From assembly GCF_017357245.1 (NCBI RefSeq), contig NZ_CP071617.1, positions 62,001 through 126,000 of the forward strand: a stretch of 64,000 nucleotides of DNA, written 5' to 3'. The translations under genes were made by a program, and so were the position numbers. The DNA is from Rhizobium bangladeshense (GTDB lineage: Bacteria > Pseudomonadota > Alphaproteobacteria > Rhizobiales > Rhizobiaceae). The notes under the pieces are model-generated. The model saw only the letters and a list, made by a program, of their open reading frames with translations, had not been told where the DNA came from and searched no databases. Below are positions 37,223 to 46,603 of the stretch, one piece after another (position 1 is the first letter of the stretch; every line of letters begins with the position of its first letter).

Positions 37223-38326
37223 ATGACGATTTTGATAACTGGCGGATGCGGCTTCATTGGTCGCCACGTTGCTGAAGAACTTCTGAAAAATGGCTATGGC
37301 GTGCGCATTCTCGATGCGCTGATCGATCAGGTGCATGCCGATGCCGAAGTCAGTGTGCCGGATGGAGCCGAAATTATCCAAGGCGATGTCAGAGACAAGG
37401 ATGCAGTGCGCGCGGCGCTTGCCGGTGTGAGCGGCGTCATCCATCTCGCCGCCGAAGTCGGCGTCGGACAGTCGATGTATGAAATCGCCCGCTATGTCGG
37501 CTGCAACGATCTCGGCACGGCGGTGCTTCTGGAAGCGATGATCGGCCTTCCCGTCAAGAAGATCGTCGTCGCCTCGTCGATGAGCGTCTACGGAGAAGGG
37601 CTCTATCTGACGGCGGACGGAAAGCGGCTCGGTTATGTCAGGCGGCGCATGCAAAATGTCAAGCAGGGCCAGTGGGATCCGCTCGATGAGGACGGTCAGC
37701 CGCTGACGCCGGTCGCCACCGACGAGGAGAAACCGGTCGATCTTGCATCCATCTACGCGCTGACGAAATTCGCCCAGGAGAGGCAGGTCCTTATTTTCGG
37801 CGAAGCCTACGGCCTGGACGCCGTCGCCTTGCGCCTCTTCAACGTTTTCGGCGCGGGCCAGGCGCTTTCCAATCCCTACACCGGGGTCCTTGCCAACTTC
37901 GGTTCGCGCCTCGCCAATGGGCAGCCGCCGATGATCTTCGAGGATGGCAGGCAGCGGCGCGATTTCGTCCACGTCCGCGATGTTGCGACAGCCTTTCGCC
38001 TGGCCCTCGAAAAGCCCGCGGCATCCGGCCACGTTATCAATATCGGCAGCGGCCAGGCCTATTCGATCGCCGATGTCGCGACGCTTCTTGCCGATGCCAT
38101 GGGCGTGCCCGAGATCGGCCCTGACATCATGAACAAGGCGCGTTCGGGAGACATCCGCAATTGCTTCGCCGACATTTCCAAGGCGCGCGAACTGCTCGGC
38201 TTCGAACCGAAATATCGCCTTGAGAATGCACTCGCTCCCTTCGCCGAATGGGTGCGGCAGACCGGGGCGGTCGACCGTGGCGCCGAAATGAAGCGGCAGC
38301 TGGAAGAGCGGGGGCTGGTTTCATGA
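37223..38326 (+). CDS. NAD-dependent nucleotide-sugar epimerase/dehydratase
   Basis: Extended SDR of 367 residues. NAD loop TGGCGFIGRHV at the N-terminus, HLAAEVGVGQSMYE substrate loop, Ser-rich SSMSVYGEG strand and catalytic YALTKFAQE (YxxxK). The dTDP-glucose dehydratase/UDP-glucose epimerase branch fits best; an inserted segment around residues 130-170 (LGYVRRRMQNVKQGQWDPL) is longer than in GalE. It is the first gene of the glycan operon and its stop overlaps the next start. Confidence 0.85.
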   Translation: MTILITGGCGFIGRHVAEELLKNGYGVRILDALIDQVHADAEVSVPDGAEIIQGDVRDKDAVRAALAGVSGVIHLAAEVGVGQSMYEIARYVGCNDLGTAVLLEAMIGLPVKKIVVASSMSVYGEGLYLTADGKRLGYVRRRMQNVKQGQWDPLDEDGQPLTPVATDEEKPVDLASIYALTKFAQERQVLIFGEAYGLDAVALRLFNVFGAGQALSNPYTGVLANFGSRLANGQPPMIFEDGRQRRDFVHVRDVATAFRLALEKPAASGHVINIGSGQAYSIADVATLLADAMGVPEIGPDIMNKARSGDIRNCFADISKARELLGFEPKYRLENALAPFAEWVRQTGAVDRGAEMKRQLEERGLVS

Positions 38327-40365
38327 ACAAGGCCGGTTCTCGAGCATCCGGTCAGCAGGAGGCGAGGCGGTTCGGTTTCGTCGAATGGTTCCGACCCGGA
38401 GAATATGAGCGGACTGAGCTGGTGCTGCCGGATATCCTGAAAAGCGGCGCCAGTTATCTGCGCACGCATCTTTCCTGGGCCGAATATCTGGCGCCCGGCG
38501 GCGAGCAATGGTTCGACTGGCTGATCCCGCGTGTCGGCAGCCAAATCGATCTTCTGCCCTGCATACACTACACGCCGCCCTCCCTGTCCCGGACGGGCAG
38601 GTCTTCGGGCGCGCCGGTCGATCTCAAATCCTATGCCGACTTTGTCGATCACATCCTGACTCGCTATGGCCGCTATTTCCGTCATATCGAGCTCTGGAAC
38701 GAGCCGAACAATCTGCTTGACTGGGATTGGCGTCACGACAGCGATTTTCTGCTTTTCTGCGAAATGGTCGGAGGCGCGGCCTACTGGGCGAAGCAAAGGG
38801 GTTACAAACCGGTTTTGGGCGGCCCGTGCCCCTTCGACCCATACTGGCTCAACCTGATGGGCACGCGCGGCGTGCTCGGCGTCATCGACGCTGTCGGCTT
38901 CCATGGCTTTCCCGGAACCTGGGATAGCGAGGAGGCAACCTGGGGCGGCTGGGACATGCATCTCGGAGAGATGCGCGGGATTATCGACCGCTATAATGCC
39001 GATGCGGAAATATGGATCACCGAAGCCGGGTACTCCACCTGGCGCAATGACGAGATCGAACAGGCGCGGCGCTTCATCAAGGCGCTGAACGTGCCGGCCG
39101 ATCGCATGTATTGGTATTCCTGGCGTGACGTGCCGCCCGATGTTCCGGTTCAGGAAGGCCTGTGGTTCGATCCGCGGCATTATCACCTCGGCGCTGTCAG
39201 CCACGACAACAAGCCGAAGCTTCTTGCCCGCCTTCTCATGGAAGGAGGCGTCAAGAGACTGGAGGATGTCGCGGCCCTTGCGGCTCCCCAAATCGCCTCG
39301 GGTGCCGCGCCGATCGTTGTTACCGGCGGCAGCGGGTTTGTCGGCTGCAATCTCGCCGACAGCCTGCTCAGCGACGGCGAGGACGTCATCATCCTCGACA
39401 ATCTGGCACGATCGGGGGTCGATCAGAATCTGACCTGGCTGATTGAGCGGCATGGCGGGCGGGTTCACCCGGTCCTTGCCGACGTTCGTGATCTGATGGG
39501 CATCGAAGCAGCCTTCAGGGACGCCAAGGCAGTCTTCCACTATGCCGCGCAGACGGCGGTGACCACCAGCCTCGTCGATCCGCTCGAAGATTTCGAGACG
39601 AATGCTCGCGGCACGCTCAACGTGCTGGAATCGGTGCGCAGGGCGGGCAGACGCGCTCCGGTCATCTTCGCCAGCACCAACAAGGTTTATGGCGCTCTCG
39701 ACGATCTCGGCGTGATCGAACTCGACGATCGCTATCTTCCCGAAGACGAGACCGTCAGGAAACAAGGGGTCGGCGAGGATCGGCCACTCGATTTCTGCAC
39801 GCCTTACGGATGTTCGAAAGGTGTGGCCGATCAATACATCCTCGACTACGCGAAATCCTACGGCATTCCTGCCGCCGTCCTGCGGATGAGCTGCATCTAT
39901 GGACCGCGCCAGTTCGGCACCGAGGACCAGGGGTGGGTGGCGCATTTCCTGATCCGCGCGCTCGGCGGCGAACCCATTTCCATCTACGGCGACGGCAAGC
40001 AGGTGCGGGATATTCTGCATGTCGATGATGCCGTCGCTGCTTATCGGATGCTACTTTCCAATATCGAACGGGTCAGCGGCAAAGCCTTCAACCTCGGTGG
40101 GGGGCCGCGTAACGCCGTCAGCGTGCTCTCAGTGTTGCGCGAGATCGAATTGCTTGCGGGCCGTCCCGTCGAAACGAGCTTTGGCCCCTGGCGCGCCGGC
40201 GACCAGTTCTATTTCGTGGCCGACACGACGAAACTTGAACGGGAAACCGGCTGGCAAGCCGAAATCGGATGGCGTGATGGTTTGCGGCACCTCGCCGAAT
40301 GGCTGATCGCCCATCGTTTCGGCGGGCGGCAGTTCCGCAGGGAAAAGCGGAAGGTATCAGCATGA
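38323..40365 (+). CDS. Fusion: clan GH-A glycoside hydrolase-like + CDP-paratose 2-epimerase-like SDR
   Basis: Protein of 680 residues from ATG 38323 (overlaps the upstream stop). Residues about 15-300 form a (beta/alpha)8 glycosidase-like domain with the clan GH-A pair: acid/base Glu127 in ELWNEPNN and nucleophile Glu234 in WITEAGYSTW. No signal peptide, so it is cytoplasmic. Residues about 328-660 are an SDR with TGGSGFVGCNL, STNKVYG, YGCSKGVADQYILDYAK and YGDGKQVRDILHVDD, a pattern closely resembling CDP-paratose 2-epimerase (tyvelose epimerase). A hydrolase or transglycosidase joined to a nucleotide-sugar epimerase is unusual and suggests coupled turnover and remodelling of one sugar. Confidence 0.82.
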   Translation: MNKAGSRASGQQEARRFGFVEWFRPGEYERTELVLPDILKSGASYLRTHLSWAEYLAPGGEQWFDWLIPRVGSQIDLLPCIHYTPPSLSRTGRSSGAPVDLKSYADFVDHILTRYGRYFRHIELWNEPNNLLDWDWRHDSDFLLFCEMVGGAAYWAKQRGYKPVLGGPCPFDPYWLNLMGTRGVLGVIDAVGFHGFPGTWDSEEATWGGWDMHLGEMRGIIDRYNADAEIWITEAGYSTWRNDEIEQARRFIKALNVPADRMYWYSWRDVPPDVPVQEGLWFDPRHYHLGAVSHDNKPKLLARLLMEGGVKRLEDVAALAAPQIASGAAPIVVTGGSGFVGCNLADSLLSDGEDVIILDNLARSGVDQNLTWLIERHGGRVHPVLADVRDLMGIEAAFRDAKAVFHYAAQTAVTTSLVDPLEDFETNARGTLNVLESVRRAGRRAPVIFASTNKVYGALDDLGVIELDDRYLPEDETVRKQGVGEDRPLDFCTPYGCSKGVADQYILDYAKSYGIPAAVLRMSCIYGPRQFGTEDQGWVAHFLIRALGGEPISIYGDGKQVRDILHVDDAVAAYRMLLSNIERVSGKAFNLGGGPRNAVSVLSVLREIELLAGRPVETSFGPWRAGDQFYFVADTTKLERETGWQAEIGWRDGLRHLAEWLIAHRFGGRQFRREKRKVSA

Positions 40366-41474
40366 GCGGAGATGAACGGAGCAACGGACACCGTCGCGTG
40401 CTGATGACGGTTGACGCCATCGGCGGCGTCTGGCGTTACGCCATGGACCTGGCAGCAGCACTGAAACCGAACAACATCGACGTTGTCTTTGCCGGGCTGG
40501 GGCCCACACCGACAGACGACAAAGTCGCCGAGGCGGGCCGGATCGGCAAGCTCGTCTGGCTGGACGCGCCACTCGATTGGACGGTCGAGGGTGAAGAGGC
40601 AGTTGCCGAGGTCCCGCGGCTGATCGCCGATCTCGCACGCCGGGAAGAGGCGGATCTTCTGCATCTTAATCTGCCGTCGCAGGCGGCGGGCATCGAAACG
40701 GACCTGCCGGTTGCGGTGGTTTGCCATTCCTGTGTTGTCACATGGTTTGCCGCCGTCCGCGGCAGTGAAGTCCCGCCGGACTGGCGATGGCACTATCGGC
40801 TGAACCAGGCGGGCTTCACGCGTGCGGACGCGGTGATCGCGCCAAGCCGCAGCCATGCGAGAGCGATGGAAGCGGCCTATGGACCGATCGGCGGTCTCCA
40901 CGTCGTTCACAACGCCAGCTCCCTTGAGGCTTCCGACGAGCCCAAGCAGGATTTTGTCCTTGCGGCCGGGCGCTGGTGGGACGACGGCAAAAACGGCGCC
41001 GTGCTGGACAAGGCTGCAGCAATGACCCGATGGACGGTGGCGGCGGCCGGCGCGACGACCGGCCCGAACGGCCAGACCATGCGATTTCGCCATGCTGATC
41101 ACCGAGGCGAGCTTTCGCACGAGCGGATGAGCGCCTTGACGCGGCAGGCGGCCGTCGTGGCCTCGCCTTCGCTCTACGAGCCGTTCGGTCTTGCCGCTCT
41201 CGAAGCAGCGCGGGCGGGCGCGGCCTTGGTGCTTTCCGATATCCCAACCTATCGCGAGATATGGGACGGCGCTGCTCTGTTCGCCGAGCCGCATCGCCCC
41301 GATGTCTTCGCCGATGCCTTCAATACTCTTGCCGACGATCCGCAGCTGCGGGCTGCATTCGGACGAAAAGCACGTGCCCGGTCTGCCGGCTTCAGCGTCA
41401 AGGCTAAGGCAGAGGCGATGTGCTCGGTCTATTCCGGCATGTCCGCCCGCGGTTTTTCAACAGCAGCGGAGTGA
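40362..41474 (+). CDS. Glycosyltransferase, GT4-like
   Basis: GT-B-fold glycosyltransferase of 370 residues. The N-terminal acceptor half opens with VLMTVDAIGGVWRYAMDLA; the C-terminal nucleotide-sugar half has the GT4 motif SLYEPFGLAALEAARAG with both glutamates, followed by LSDIPTYREIW. Retaining mechanism is expected. Start ATG 40362 overlaps the fusion gene by four bases. Donor and acceptor are unknown. Confidence 0.85.
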   Translation: MSGDERSNGHRRVLMTVDAIGGVWRYAMDLAAALKPNNIDVVFAGLGPTPTDDKVAEAGRIGKLVWLDAPLDWTVEGEEAVAEVPRLIADLARREEADLLHLNLPSQAAGIETDLPVAVVCHSCVVTWFAAVRGSEVPPDWRWHYRLNQAGFTRADAVIAPSRSHARAMEAAYGPIGGLHVVHNASSLEASDEPKQDFVLAAGRWWDDGKNGAVLDKAAAMTRWTVAAAGATTGPNGQTMRFRHADHRGELSHERMSALTRQAAVVASPSLYEPFGLAALEAARAGAALVLSDIPTYREIWDGAALFAEPHRPDVFADAFNTLADDPQLRAAFGRKARARSAGFSVKAKAEAMCSVYSGMSARGFSTAAE

Positions 41475-41476
41475 TC

Positions 41477-42607
41477 ATGAAGTTCGTTTTCTACACCCAT
41501 TCGCTGGTCTCCGACTGGAATCACGGCAATGCCCATTTTCTTCGCGGCGTCATGCGCGATCTCCAACGGCGCGGCCATGAAACGCTGGCGCTGGAGCCGC
41601 AGGATGCCTGGAGCCGGGCCAATCTGGTGAAGGATCAGGGGCCGGCTGCGGTCGAGGCATTTCACCGGGCATTTCCGCAGCACCGTTCGCAGATCTACGG
41701 CGAGGGATTAGACCACGAAGCAGCGCTTGCCGATGCCGATATCGTCATCGTCCACGAGTGGACGGAACCGCGATTGGTCGAGAGGCTCGGCCGCATCCGA
41801 CGCAATGGCGCGACCTTCACCCTGCTGTTCCACGATACGCATCATCGGGCGGTATCTGCCGAAGACGATATCGCAGGACTGGCGCTCGACGACTATGATG
41901 GCGTGCTGGCCTTCGGGCAGACCTTGCGTGAACGCTATCTCAGAGCCGGTTGGGGAAAGTCGGTATTTGCCTGGCACGAGGCGGCGGACGACACGCTGTT
42001 CAGACCGTTGCCGGACATCGAGAAAACCGGAGACCTCATCTGGATCGGCAACTGGGGTGACGATGAGCGGTCCGCCGAAATCGGCGAATTCCTGATTCGT
42101 CCCGCGAAGGAGCTGAAGCTCGACACGGTCGTTCGTGGCGTGCGCTATCCCGACCATGCATTGAACGAACTTCGCAAGTCCGGCATCGCCTATGGCGGCT
42201 GGATCGCCAATGCCGATGTTCCCGAGGCCTTCGCCCGCCACAGGGCCACCGTTCACATTCCGCGGCGACCCTATGTCCAGCATCTGCCGGGTATTCCGAC
42301 TATCCGCGTCTTTGAGGCGCTCGCTTGCGGCATACCCCTGATCTCGGCGCCCTGGAGCGACGCCGAACATCTCTTCGAGCCTGGCAGGGACTATTTGGTC
42401 GTCGGCGATGGCGAGGAGATGAAGAAAAGCCTGCGCGACGTCCTCTCCGATACCGATCTGGCTGCGGGCCTTGCCGCCGCCGGCCTTGAAACGATCAAGA
42501 CCCGTCACACCTGCCGCCACCGCGTCGACGAGCTTTTCGCCATTCTGGAGCGCTGCGGCACGCACAGGGTCGTTGAAAACCTGCAATCCAGGGAGGCTGC
42601 CGAATGA
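41477..42607 (+). CDS. CgeB-like glycosyltransferase 1
   Basis: Glycosyltransferase of 376 residues. The C-terminal half has the CgeB/Glyco_trans_1_2 pattern: LPGIPTIRVFEALACGIPLISAPWSDAEHLF, then DYLVVGDGEEM. The N-terminal half (KFVFYTHSLVSDWNHGNAHFLRGVMRDL) resembles the two following enzymes in its opening strand and loop, so the three are probably paralogues. No membrane segment. Confidence 0.8.
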   Translation: MKFVFYTHSLVSDWNHGNAHFLRGVMRDLQRRGHETLALEPQDAWSRANLVKDQGPAAVEAFHRAFPQHRSQIYGEGLDHEAALADADIVIVHEWTEPRLVERLGRIRRNGATFTLLFHDTHHRAVSAEDDIAGLALDDYDGVLAFGQTLRERYLRAGWGKSVFAWHEAADDTLFRPLPDIEKTGDLIWIGNWGDDERSAEIGEFLIRPAKELKLDTVVRGVRYPDHALNELRKSGIAYGGWIANADVPEAFARHRATVHIPRRPYVQHLPGIPTIRVFEALACGIPLISAPWSDAEHLFEPGRDYLVVGDGEEMKKSLRDVLSDTDLAAGLAAAGLETIKTRHTCRHRVDELFAILERCGTHRVVENLQSREAAE

Positions 42608-43692
42608 AGATCGCCTTTTATGGTTCGAGCCTCGTCTCCGCCTATTGGAACGGCGCCGCCACCTATTATCGCGGCTTGCTGCGGGCGCTGGCGGAGAAAG
42701 GCTACAACATCACCTTCTATGAACCCGACGTCTATGACCGGCAGATGAACCGCGACATGGATCCGCCGGACTGGTGCAGGGTCGTCGTCTATGAAGGGAC
42801 AGTCGACGCACTCAAGGCCGTCACAAGCGAGGCGGCCGAGGCTGATATCGTCGTCAAGGCAAGCGGCGTCGGTTTCGAGGACGACCGATTGCTGGAAGAG
42901 GTGCTGCGCAATGCCCGACCCCACGCGTTGAAAATCTTCTGGGACGTGGACGCGCCGGCAACGCTTGCCGAACTCAGGGCCGACCCCGACCATCCGTTGC
43001 GCCGCGCGCTTTCCGCGCTTGATCTTGTGATGACCTATGGCGGCGGCGATCCTGTCGTGAGCGCATACCGCTCCGTGGGAGCGGCCGAATGCGTGCCGAT
43101 CTACAATGCGCTGGACCCGCAAACGCATCATCCGGTGCCGAAGGACCACCGCTTTGCCGCCGACCTCGGTTTCCTCGGCAACCGCCTGCCGGACCGGGAG
43201 GCGAGGGTTGAGCATTTCTTCCTGGAGCCGGCGTCGCGTCTGCCGAACCGAACATTCCTGCTTGGCGGTTCCGGCTGGCACGACAAGCCGATCTCTTCGA
43301 ACGTCCGCTATATCGGCCATGTCCCGACGCGCGATCATAATGCCTTTAACGTAACACCGATGGCGGTCCTCAACATATCGCGTGCCAGCATGGCGGAGAA
43401 TGGTTTTTCCCCTGCGACGCGGGTCTTCGAGGCGGCTGGCGCCGGGGCTTGCCTCATTACCGACTATTGGGAAGGCATCGATGTCTTTCTGAAGTCGGGC
43501 GAGGAGGTGCTGGTCGCGCGCGACGGACAGGACGTGGCTGCCTTGCTTAGCGGCTTGTCCCGGCAAGCCGCACGGGAAATCGGAGAAAGAGCGCGCCGGC
43601 GGGTTTTGGCCGAACATACCTATGTCAATCGCGCCGAAGCGGTAGACAGGATTTTTCGCGCACGTCTTGGTGGGCGGGAGGCTGCCGAATGA
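42604..43692 (+). CDS. CgeB-like glycosyltransferase 2
   Basis: Paralogous glycosyltransferase, 362 residues. N-terminal KIAFYGSSLVSAYWNGAATYYRGLLRAL parallels its neighbours; the C-terminal motif is FSPATRVFEAAGAGACLITDYWEGIDVFL. It overlaps both adjacent genes by four bases. CgeB-type enzymes glycosylate spore coats, flagellins or small molecules in other bacteria; the acceptor here is unknown. Confidence 0.8.
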   Translation: MKIAFYGSSLVSAYWNGAATYYRGLLRALAEKGYNITFYEPDVYDRQMNRDMDPPDWCRVVVYEGTVDALKAVTSEAAEADIVVKASGVGFEDDRLLEEVLRNARPHALKIFWDVDAPATLAELRADPDHPLRRALSALDLVMTYGGGDPVVSAYRSVGAAECVPIYNALDPQTHHPVPKDHRFAADLGFLGNRLPDREARVEHFFLEPASRLPNRTFLLGGSGWHDKPISSNVRYIGHVPTRDHNAFNVTPMAVLNISRASMAENGFSPATRVFEAAGAGACLITDYWEGIDVFLKSGEEVLVARDGQDVAALLSGLSRQAAREIGERARRRVLAEHTYVNRAEAVDRIFRARLGGREAAE

Positions 43693-44789
43693 CGAGATCG
43701 CTCGACATCGTCTTCCTCGGCCTCTCCCTTTCCTCATCCTGGGGAAACGGTCATGCCACGACCTATCGCGCCTTGATCAAGGGCCTTCGGCACGCCGGCC
43801 ATCGGATCTTTTTCCTGGAGCGGGACGTGCCGTGGTATGCCAGCCACCGGGACCTGCCTTCGCCTGACTTCTGCGAGCTCGCCTATTATTCTGATCCCGC
43901 CACAATGATCGAGCGTCACGGTGAGAGGCTCGGCAACGCCGATGCGGTCATCGTCGGATCCTACGTTCCCGATGGTGTGCCGCTCATCGACGGGCTCGAG
44001 GCGTTGCAGCCGAAACGCCTTTGCTTCTATGACATTGACACGCCCGTCACCCTCGCCAAGCTCGACCGTGGTGACGAGGAATATCTGGCGCTGAGGCAGA
44101 TTCCCTTGTTTGACGCTTATTTCTCCTTCTCCGGCGGAAGGGTGTTGACCTGGCTAGAACAGAGATATGGCGCGCGCAGAGCCATCGCGCTCTATTGTTC
44201 GGTTGACGAGGGCCGCTATGCCAATACCGGCGAGTCCAATTGCTGGGATCTTGGTTATCTCGGAACCTATAGCCCTGACCGGCAGCCGACACTGGAGCGC
44301 CTCCTCCTGGAGCCGGCGCGCCGCCTGCCGTCGATGCGCTTCGTCGTCGCCGGCCCGCAATATCCCGCCGAGATCGAATGGCCGGCCAATGTCGAGCGCA
44401 TCGAGCATCTGCCGCCTGCCGATCACGCAAGCTTCTATAGCCGTCAGAGGTTCACATTGAACGTGACCCGCAGCGATATGATCGCCGCCGGCTGGTCGCC
44501 CAGCGTGCGGCTGTTCGAGGCTGCCGCCTGCGGAGCGCCCATTATCAGCGACTTCTGGCAGGGTCTTGATGAGCTGCTGCCGGACACTGAGGCTTTGTTC
44601 ATTGCGCGCGCGCCGGAGGATGTCGTGGCGCTGCTGACGGAGCTTTCTGACAGCGACCGTCTGGCAGCCGCCGCCGCAGCGAGAAAGCGCGTCATGAGCA
44701 GTCATACCGGGTACGCCCGTGCCGGCGATCTCGCTGGGGCTCTTTCGAACCTGCCAGCCAATCCAGCTTTCGAGCGTATCTCAGCGTGA
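43689..44789 (+). CDS. CgeB-like glycosyltransferase 3
   Basis: Third member of the tandem set, 366 residues: opening DIVFLGLSLSSSWGNGHATTYRALI and donor-site motif WSPSVRLFEAAACGAPIISDFWQGLDELL. It ends 12 bases before the UXS-like gene. Similarity of order and motifs to the two upstream genes supports tandem duplication followed by specialisation to consecutive glycosylation steps. Confidence 0.8.
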   Translation: MTRSLDIVFLGLSLSSSWGNGHATTYRALIKGLRHAGHRIFFLERDVPWYASHRDLPSPDFCELAYYSDPATMIERHGERLGNADAVIVGSYVPDGVPLIDGLEALQPKRLCFYDIDTPVTLAKLDRGDEEYLALRQIPLFDAYFSFSGGRVLTWLEQRYGARRAIALYCSVDEGRYANTGESNCWDLGYLGTYSPDRQPTLERLLLEPARRLPSMRFVVAGPQYPAEIEWPANVERIEHLPPADHASFYSRQRFTLNVTRSDMIAAGWSPSVRLFEAAACGAPIISDFWQGLDELLPDTEALFIARAPEDVVALLTELSDSDRLAAAAAARKRVMSSHTGYARAGDLAGALSNLPANPAFERISA

Positions 44790-44801
44790 AGGAGAGTATC
44801 G

Positions 44802-45848
44802 ATGCTTCAAGTCAATCGTCGCGGAAAAGGCAAGACTGTTCTGGTGGCAGGAGGCGCCGGCTTTGTCGGCTCGCATCTCTGCGATGCTCTGCTCGGCCGT
44901 GGCGACAGCGTCATTTGCGTCGACAGCTATATCACCGGCTCGCGGGACAATGTCCGACCGTTGGTGAACCACCCCGGCTTCCGGCTGATTGAACAGGACA
45001 TCTGCAACTTCCTCGAAATCGACGAGCCTATTGACCAGATTTACAACCTGGCCTGCGCCGCCTCGCCGCCGCAGTACCAGGCGGATCCCGTTCACACCAT
45101 GATGACCTGCGTCGCCGGCACGGGCAATCTGCTGGCGCTCGCCGAGCGGCACCGCGCCTCCTTCCTCCAGGCTTCGACCAGCGAGGTCTATGGCGATCCG
45201 GCGGAACATCCGCAGACAGAGGACTATCGCGGCAATGTCAGCTGCACCGGACCGCGCGCCTGCTATGACGAGGGAAAGCGCGCCGCTGAGGCCCTTTGCT
45301 TCGACATGCTGCGTGCCGGCCGCGTCGACGCGCGGGTCGCCCGCATCTTCAATACCTATGGACCGCGAATGCAGGCCAATGACGGCCGGATCGTCTCCAA
45401 TCTGATCGTGCAGGCCCTCTCGGGCAAACCTCTGACCATTTATGGAAGCGGCATGCAGACGCGGTCCTTCTGCTACGTCAGCGATCTCGTGGGCGGCCTC
45501 ACGGCCCTGATGGACGTGCGCCAAAATCCCGGCGCGCCCGTCAACCTCGGCAACCCCGGCGAATTCACCATCAACGAGCTCGCGCAGATGATCCGCGCGA
45601 TGGTGCCGGTACGCACGGTGGTTGCCTACAGGCCTTTGCCGAAGGACGATCCTCAGCGCCGCCGCCCCGATATAACCCGCGCCACCGAACTTCTCGACTG
45701 GCAGCCGACGGTGCCCCTCGCCGAGGGACTCAGATATACGATCGATTGGTTTGCCGCCAATTTGGACGATCGTCCGCGCAAACGCGTCGCCGCGCCTCGC
45801 CGTCACCGACGTGCAGCTGCCTCGCAGGCTGCTCCCTTGGACAACTAA
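44802..45848 (+). CDS. UDP-glucuronate decarboxylase-like SDR (UXS type)
   Basis: Extended SDR of 348 residues with VAGGAGFVGSHLCDALL, LACAASPPQYQADP, the Ser/Thr strand ASTSEVYGDP and the UXS signature GPRACYDEGKRAAEAL (YxxxK), then RIFNTYGPRMQ and GSGMQTRSFCYV. This set is diagnostic of UDP-glucuronic acid decarboxylase and closely related enzymes, so UDP-xylose (or a 4-keto-pentose) is a likely donor for the operon's transferases. Confidence 0.85.
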   Translation: MLQVNRRGKGKTVLVAGGAGFVGSHLCDALLGRGDSVICVDSYITGSRDNVRPLVNHPGFRLIEQDICNFLEIDEPIDQIYNLACAASPPQYQADPVHTMMTCVAGTGNLLALAERHRASFLQASTSEVYGDPAEHPQTEDYRGNVSCTGPRACYDEGKRAAEALCFDMLRAGRVDARVARIFNTYGPRMQANDGRIVSNLIVQALSGKPLTIYGSGMQTRSFCYVSDLVGGLTALMDVRQNPGAPVNLGNPGEFTINELAQMIRAMVPVRTVVAYRPLPKDDPQRRRPDITRATELLDWQPTVPLAEGLRYTIDWFAANLDDRPRKRVAAPRRHRRAAASQAAPLDN

Positions 45849-45868
45849 CCGAGAAGCGGAGGCAAGCG

Positions 45869-46603
45869 ATGATGAACCTGGCTTTGAAACAGCGCATCAG
45901 CGAACTCGGCCCCTGGTTTCAGAATATGCGGCTCGGAGAGATCGAAACCGCGCCGGATCATTTTCTCGGCGACTATCCGGCGTTCAAATGGGAGGGCTTC
46001 AAGCATGTCGTGCCCACGGATCTGGAAGGGCGCAGCGTTCTCGATATCGGCTGCAATGCCGGCTTTTATGCGCTCGAAATGAAGCGCCGCAATGCCGGAC
46101 GGGTGCTGGGAATTGACAGCGATCCACGTTATCTCGAGCAGGCCCGTTTCGCCGCCGATCATTTCGGCCTCGATGTCGAGTTCAGGCAGATGTCGGTTTA
46201 TGAAGTATCGAAACTCGCGGAGCGTTTCGATCTCGTGCTCTTCATGGGCGTTCTCTACCACTTGCGCCATCCGTTGCTGGCACTGGATCTGCTCTACGAA
46301 CACGTAGTCGCAGATCTCATGCTGTTCCAATGCCTGCAGCGTGGCGACGAGCATATCGCCACGCTGGAGGAAGACTACGACTTTTCGGAGTGGAAGGTTT
46401 TCGACCGGCCGGATTTTCCGAAGCTGTTCTTTGTCGAAGAGCGCTATTCTGCCGATCCCACCAACTGGTTCATTCCCAACAAGGCGGCGGTCGAAGCGTT
46501 GCTGCGCAGCTCCGGCTTTGTCATAGAGGCCAATCCGGAGCGAGAGGTTTATCTCTGCCGCCGAGGCCGGCGGCCATACATGGTCGAGCCGCCGCCCGGT
46601 TGA
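45869..46603 (+). CDS. SAM-dependent methyltransferase (CmoB/Rta_06860-like)
   Basis: Class I methyltransferase of 244 residues from ATG 45869 (GCGGAGG upstream; the in-frame extension lies inside the preceding gene). SAM loop VLDIGCNAGFYALEMKRR (around residue 53), and MGVLYHLRHPLLALDLLYE (motif of CmoB-like enzymes). It also resembles a methyltransferase family I know as Rta_06860, found with glycosyltransferase clusters. It probably methylates the glycan or its aglycone as a late step. Last gene of the operon. Confidence 0.78.
   Translation: MMNLALKQRISELGPWFQNMRLGEIETAPDHFLGDYPAFKWEGFKHVVPTDLEGRSVLDIGCNAGFYALEMKRRNAGRVLGIDSDPRYLEQARFAADHFGLDVEFRQMSVYEVSKLAERFDLVLFMGVLYHLRHPLLALDLLYEHVVADLMLFQCLQRGDEHIATLEEDYDFSEWKVFDRPDFPKLFFVEERYSADPTNWFIPNKAAVEALLRSSGFVIEANPEREVYLCRRGRRPYMVEPPPG

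Noticed and set aside
38059..40020. Minus-strand open frame of 653 codons
   Set aside because: Antisense to the epimerase and the GH-epimerase fusion; composition is that of a shadow and no family motif was seen.
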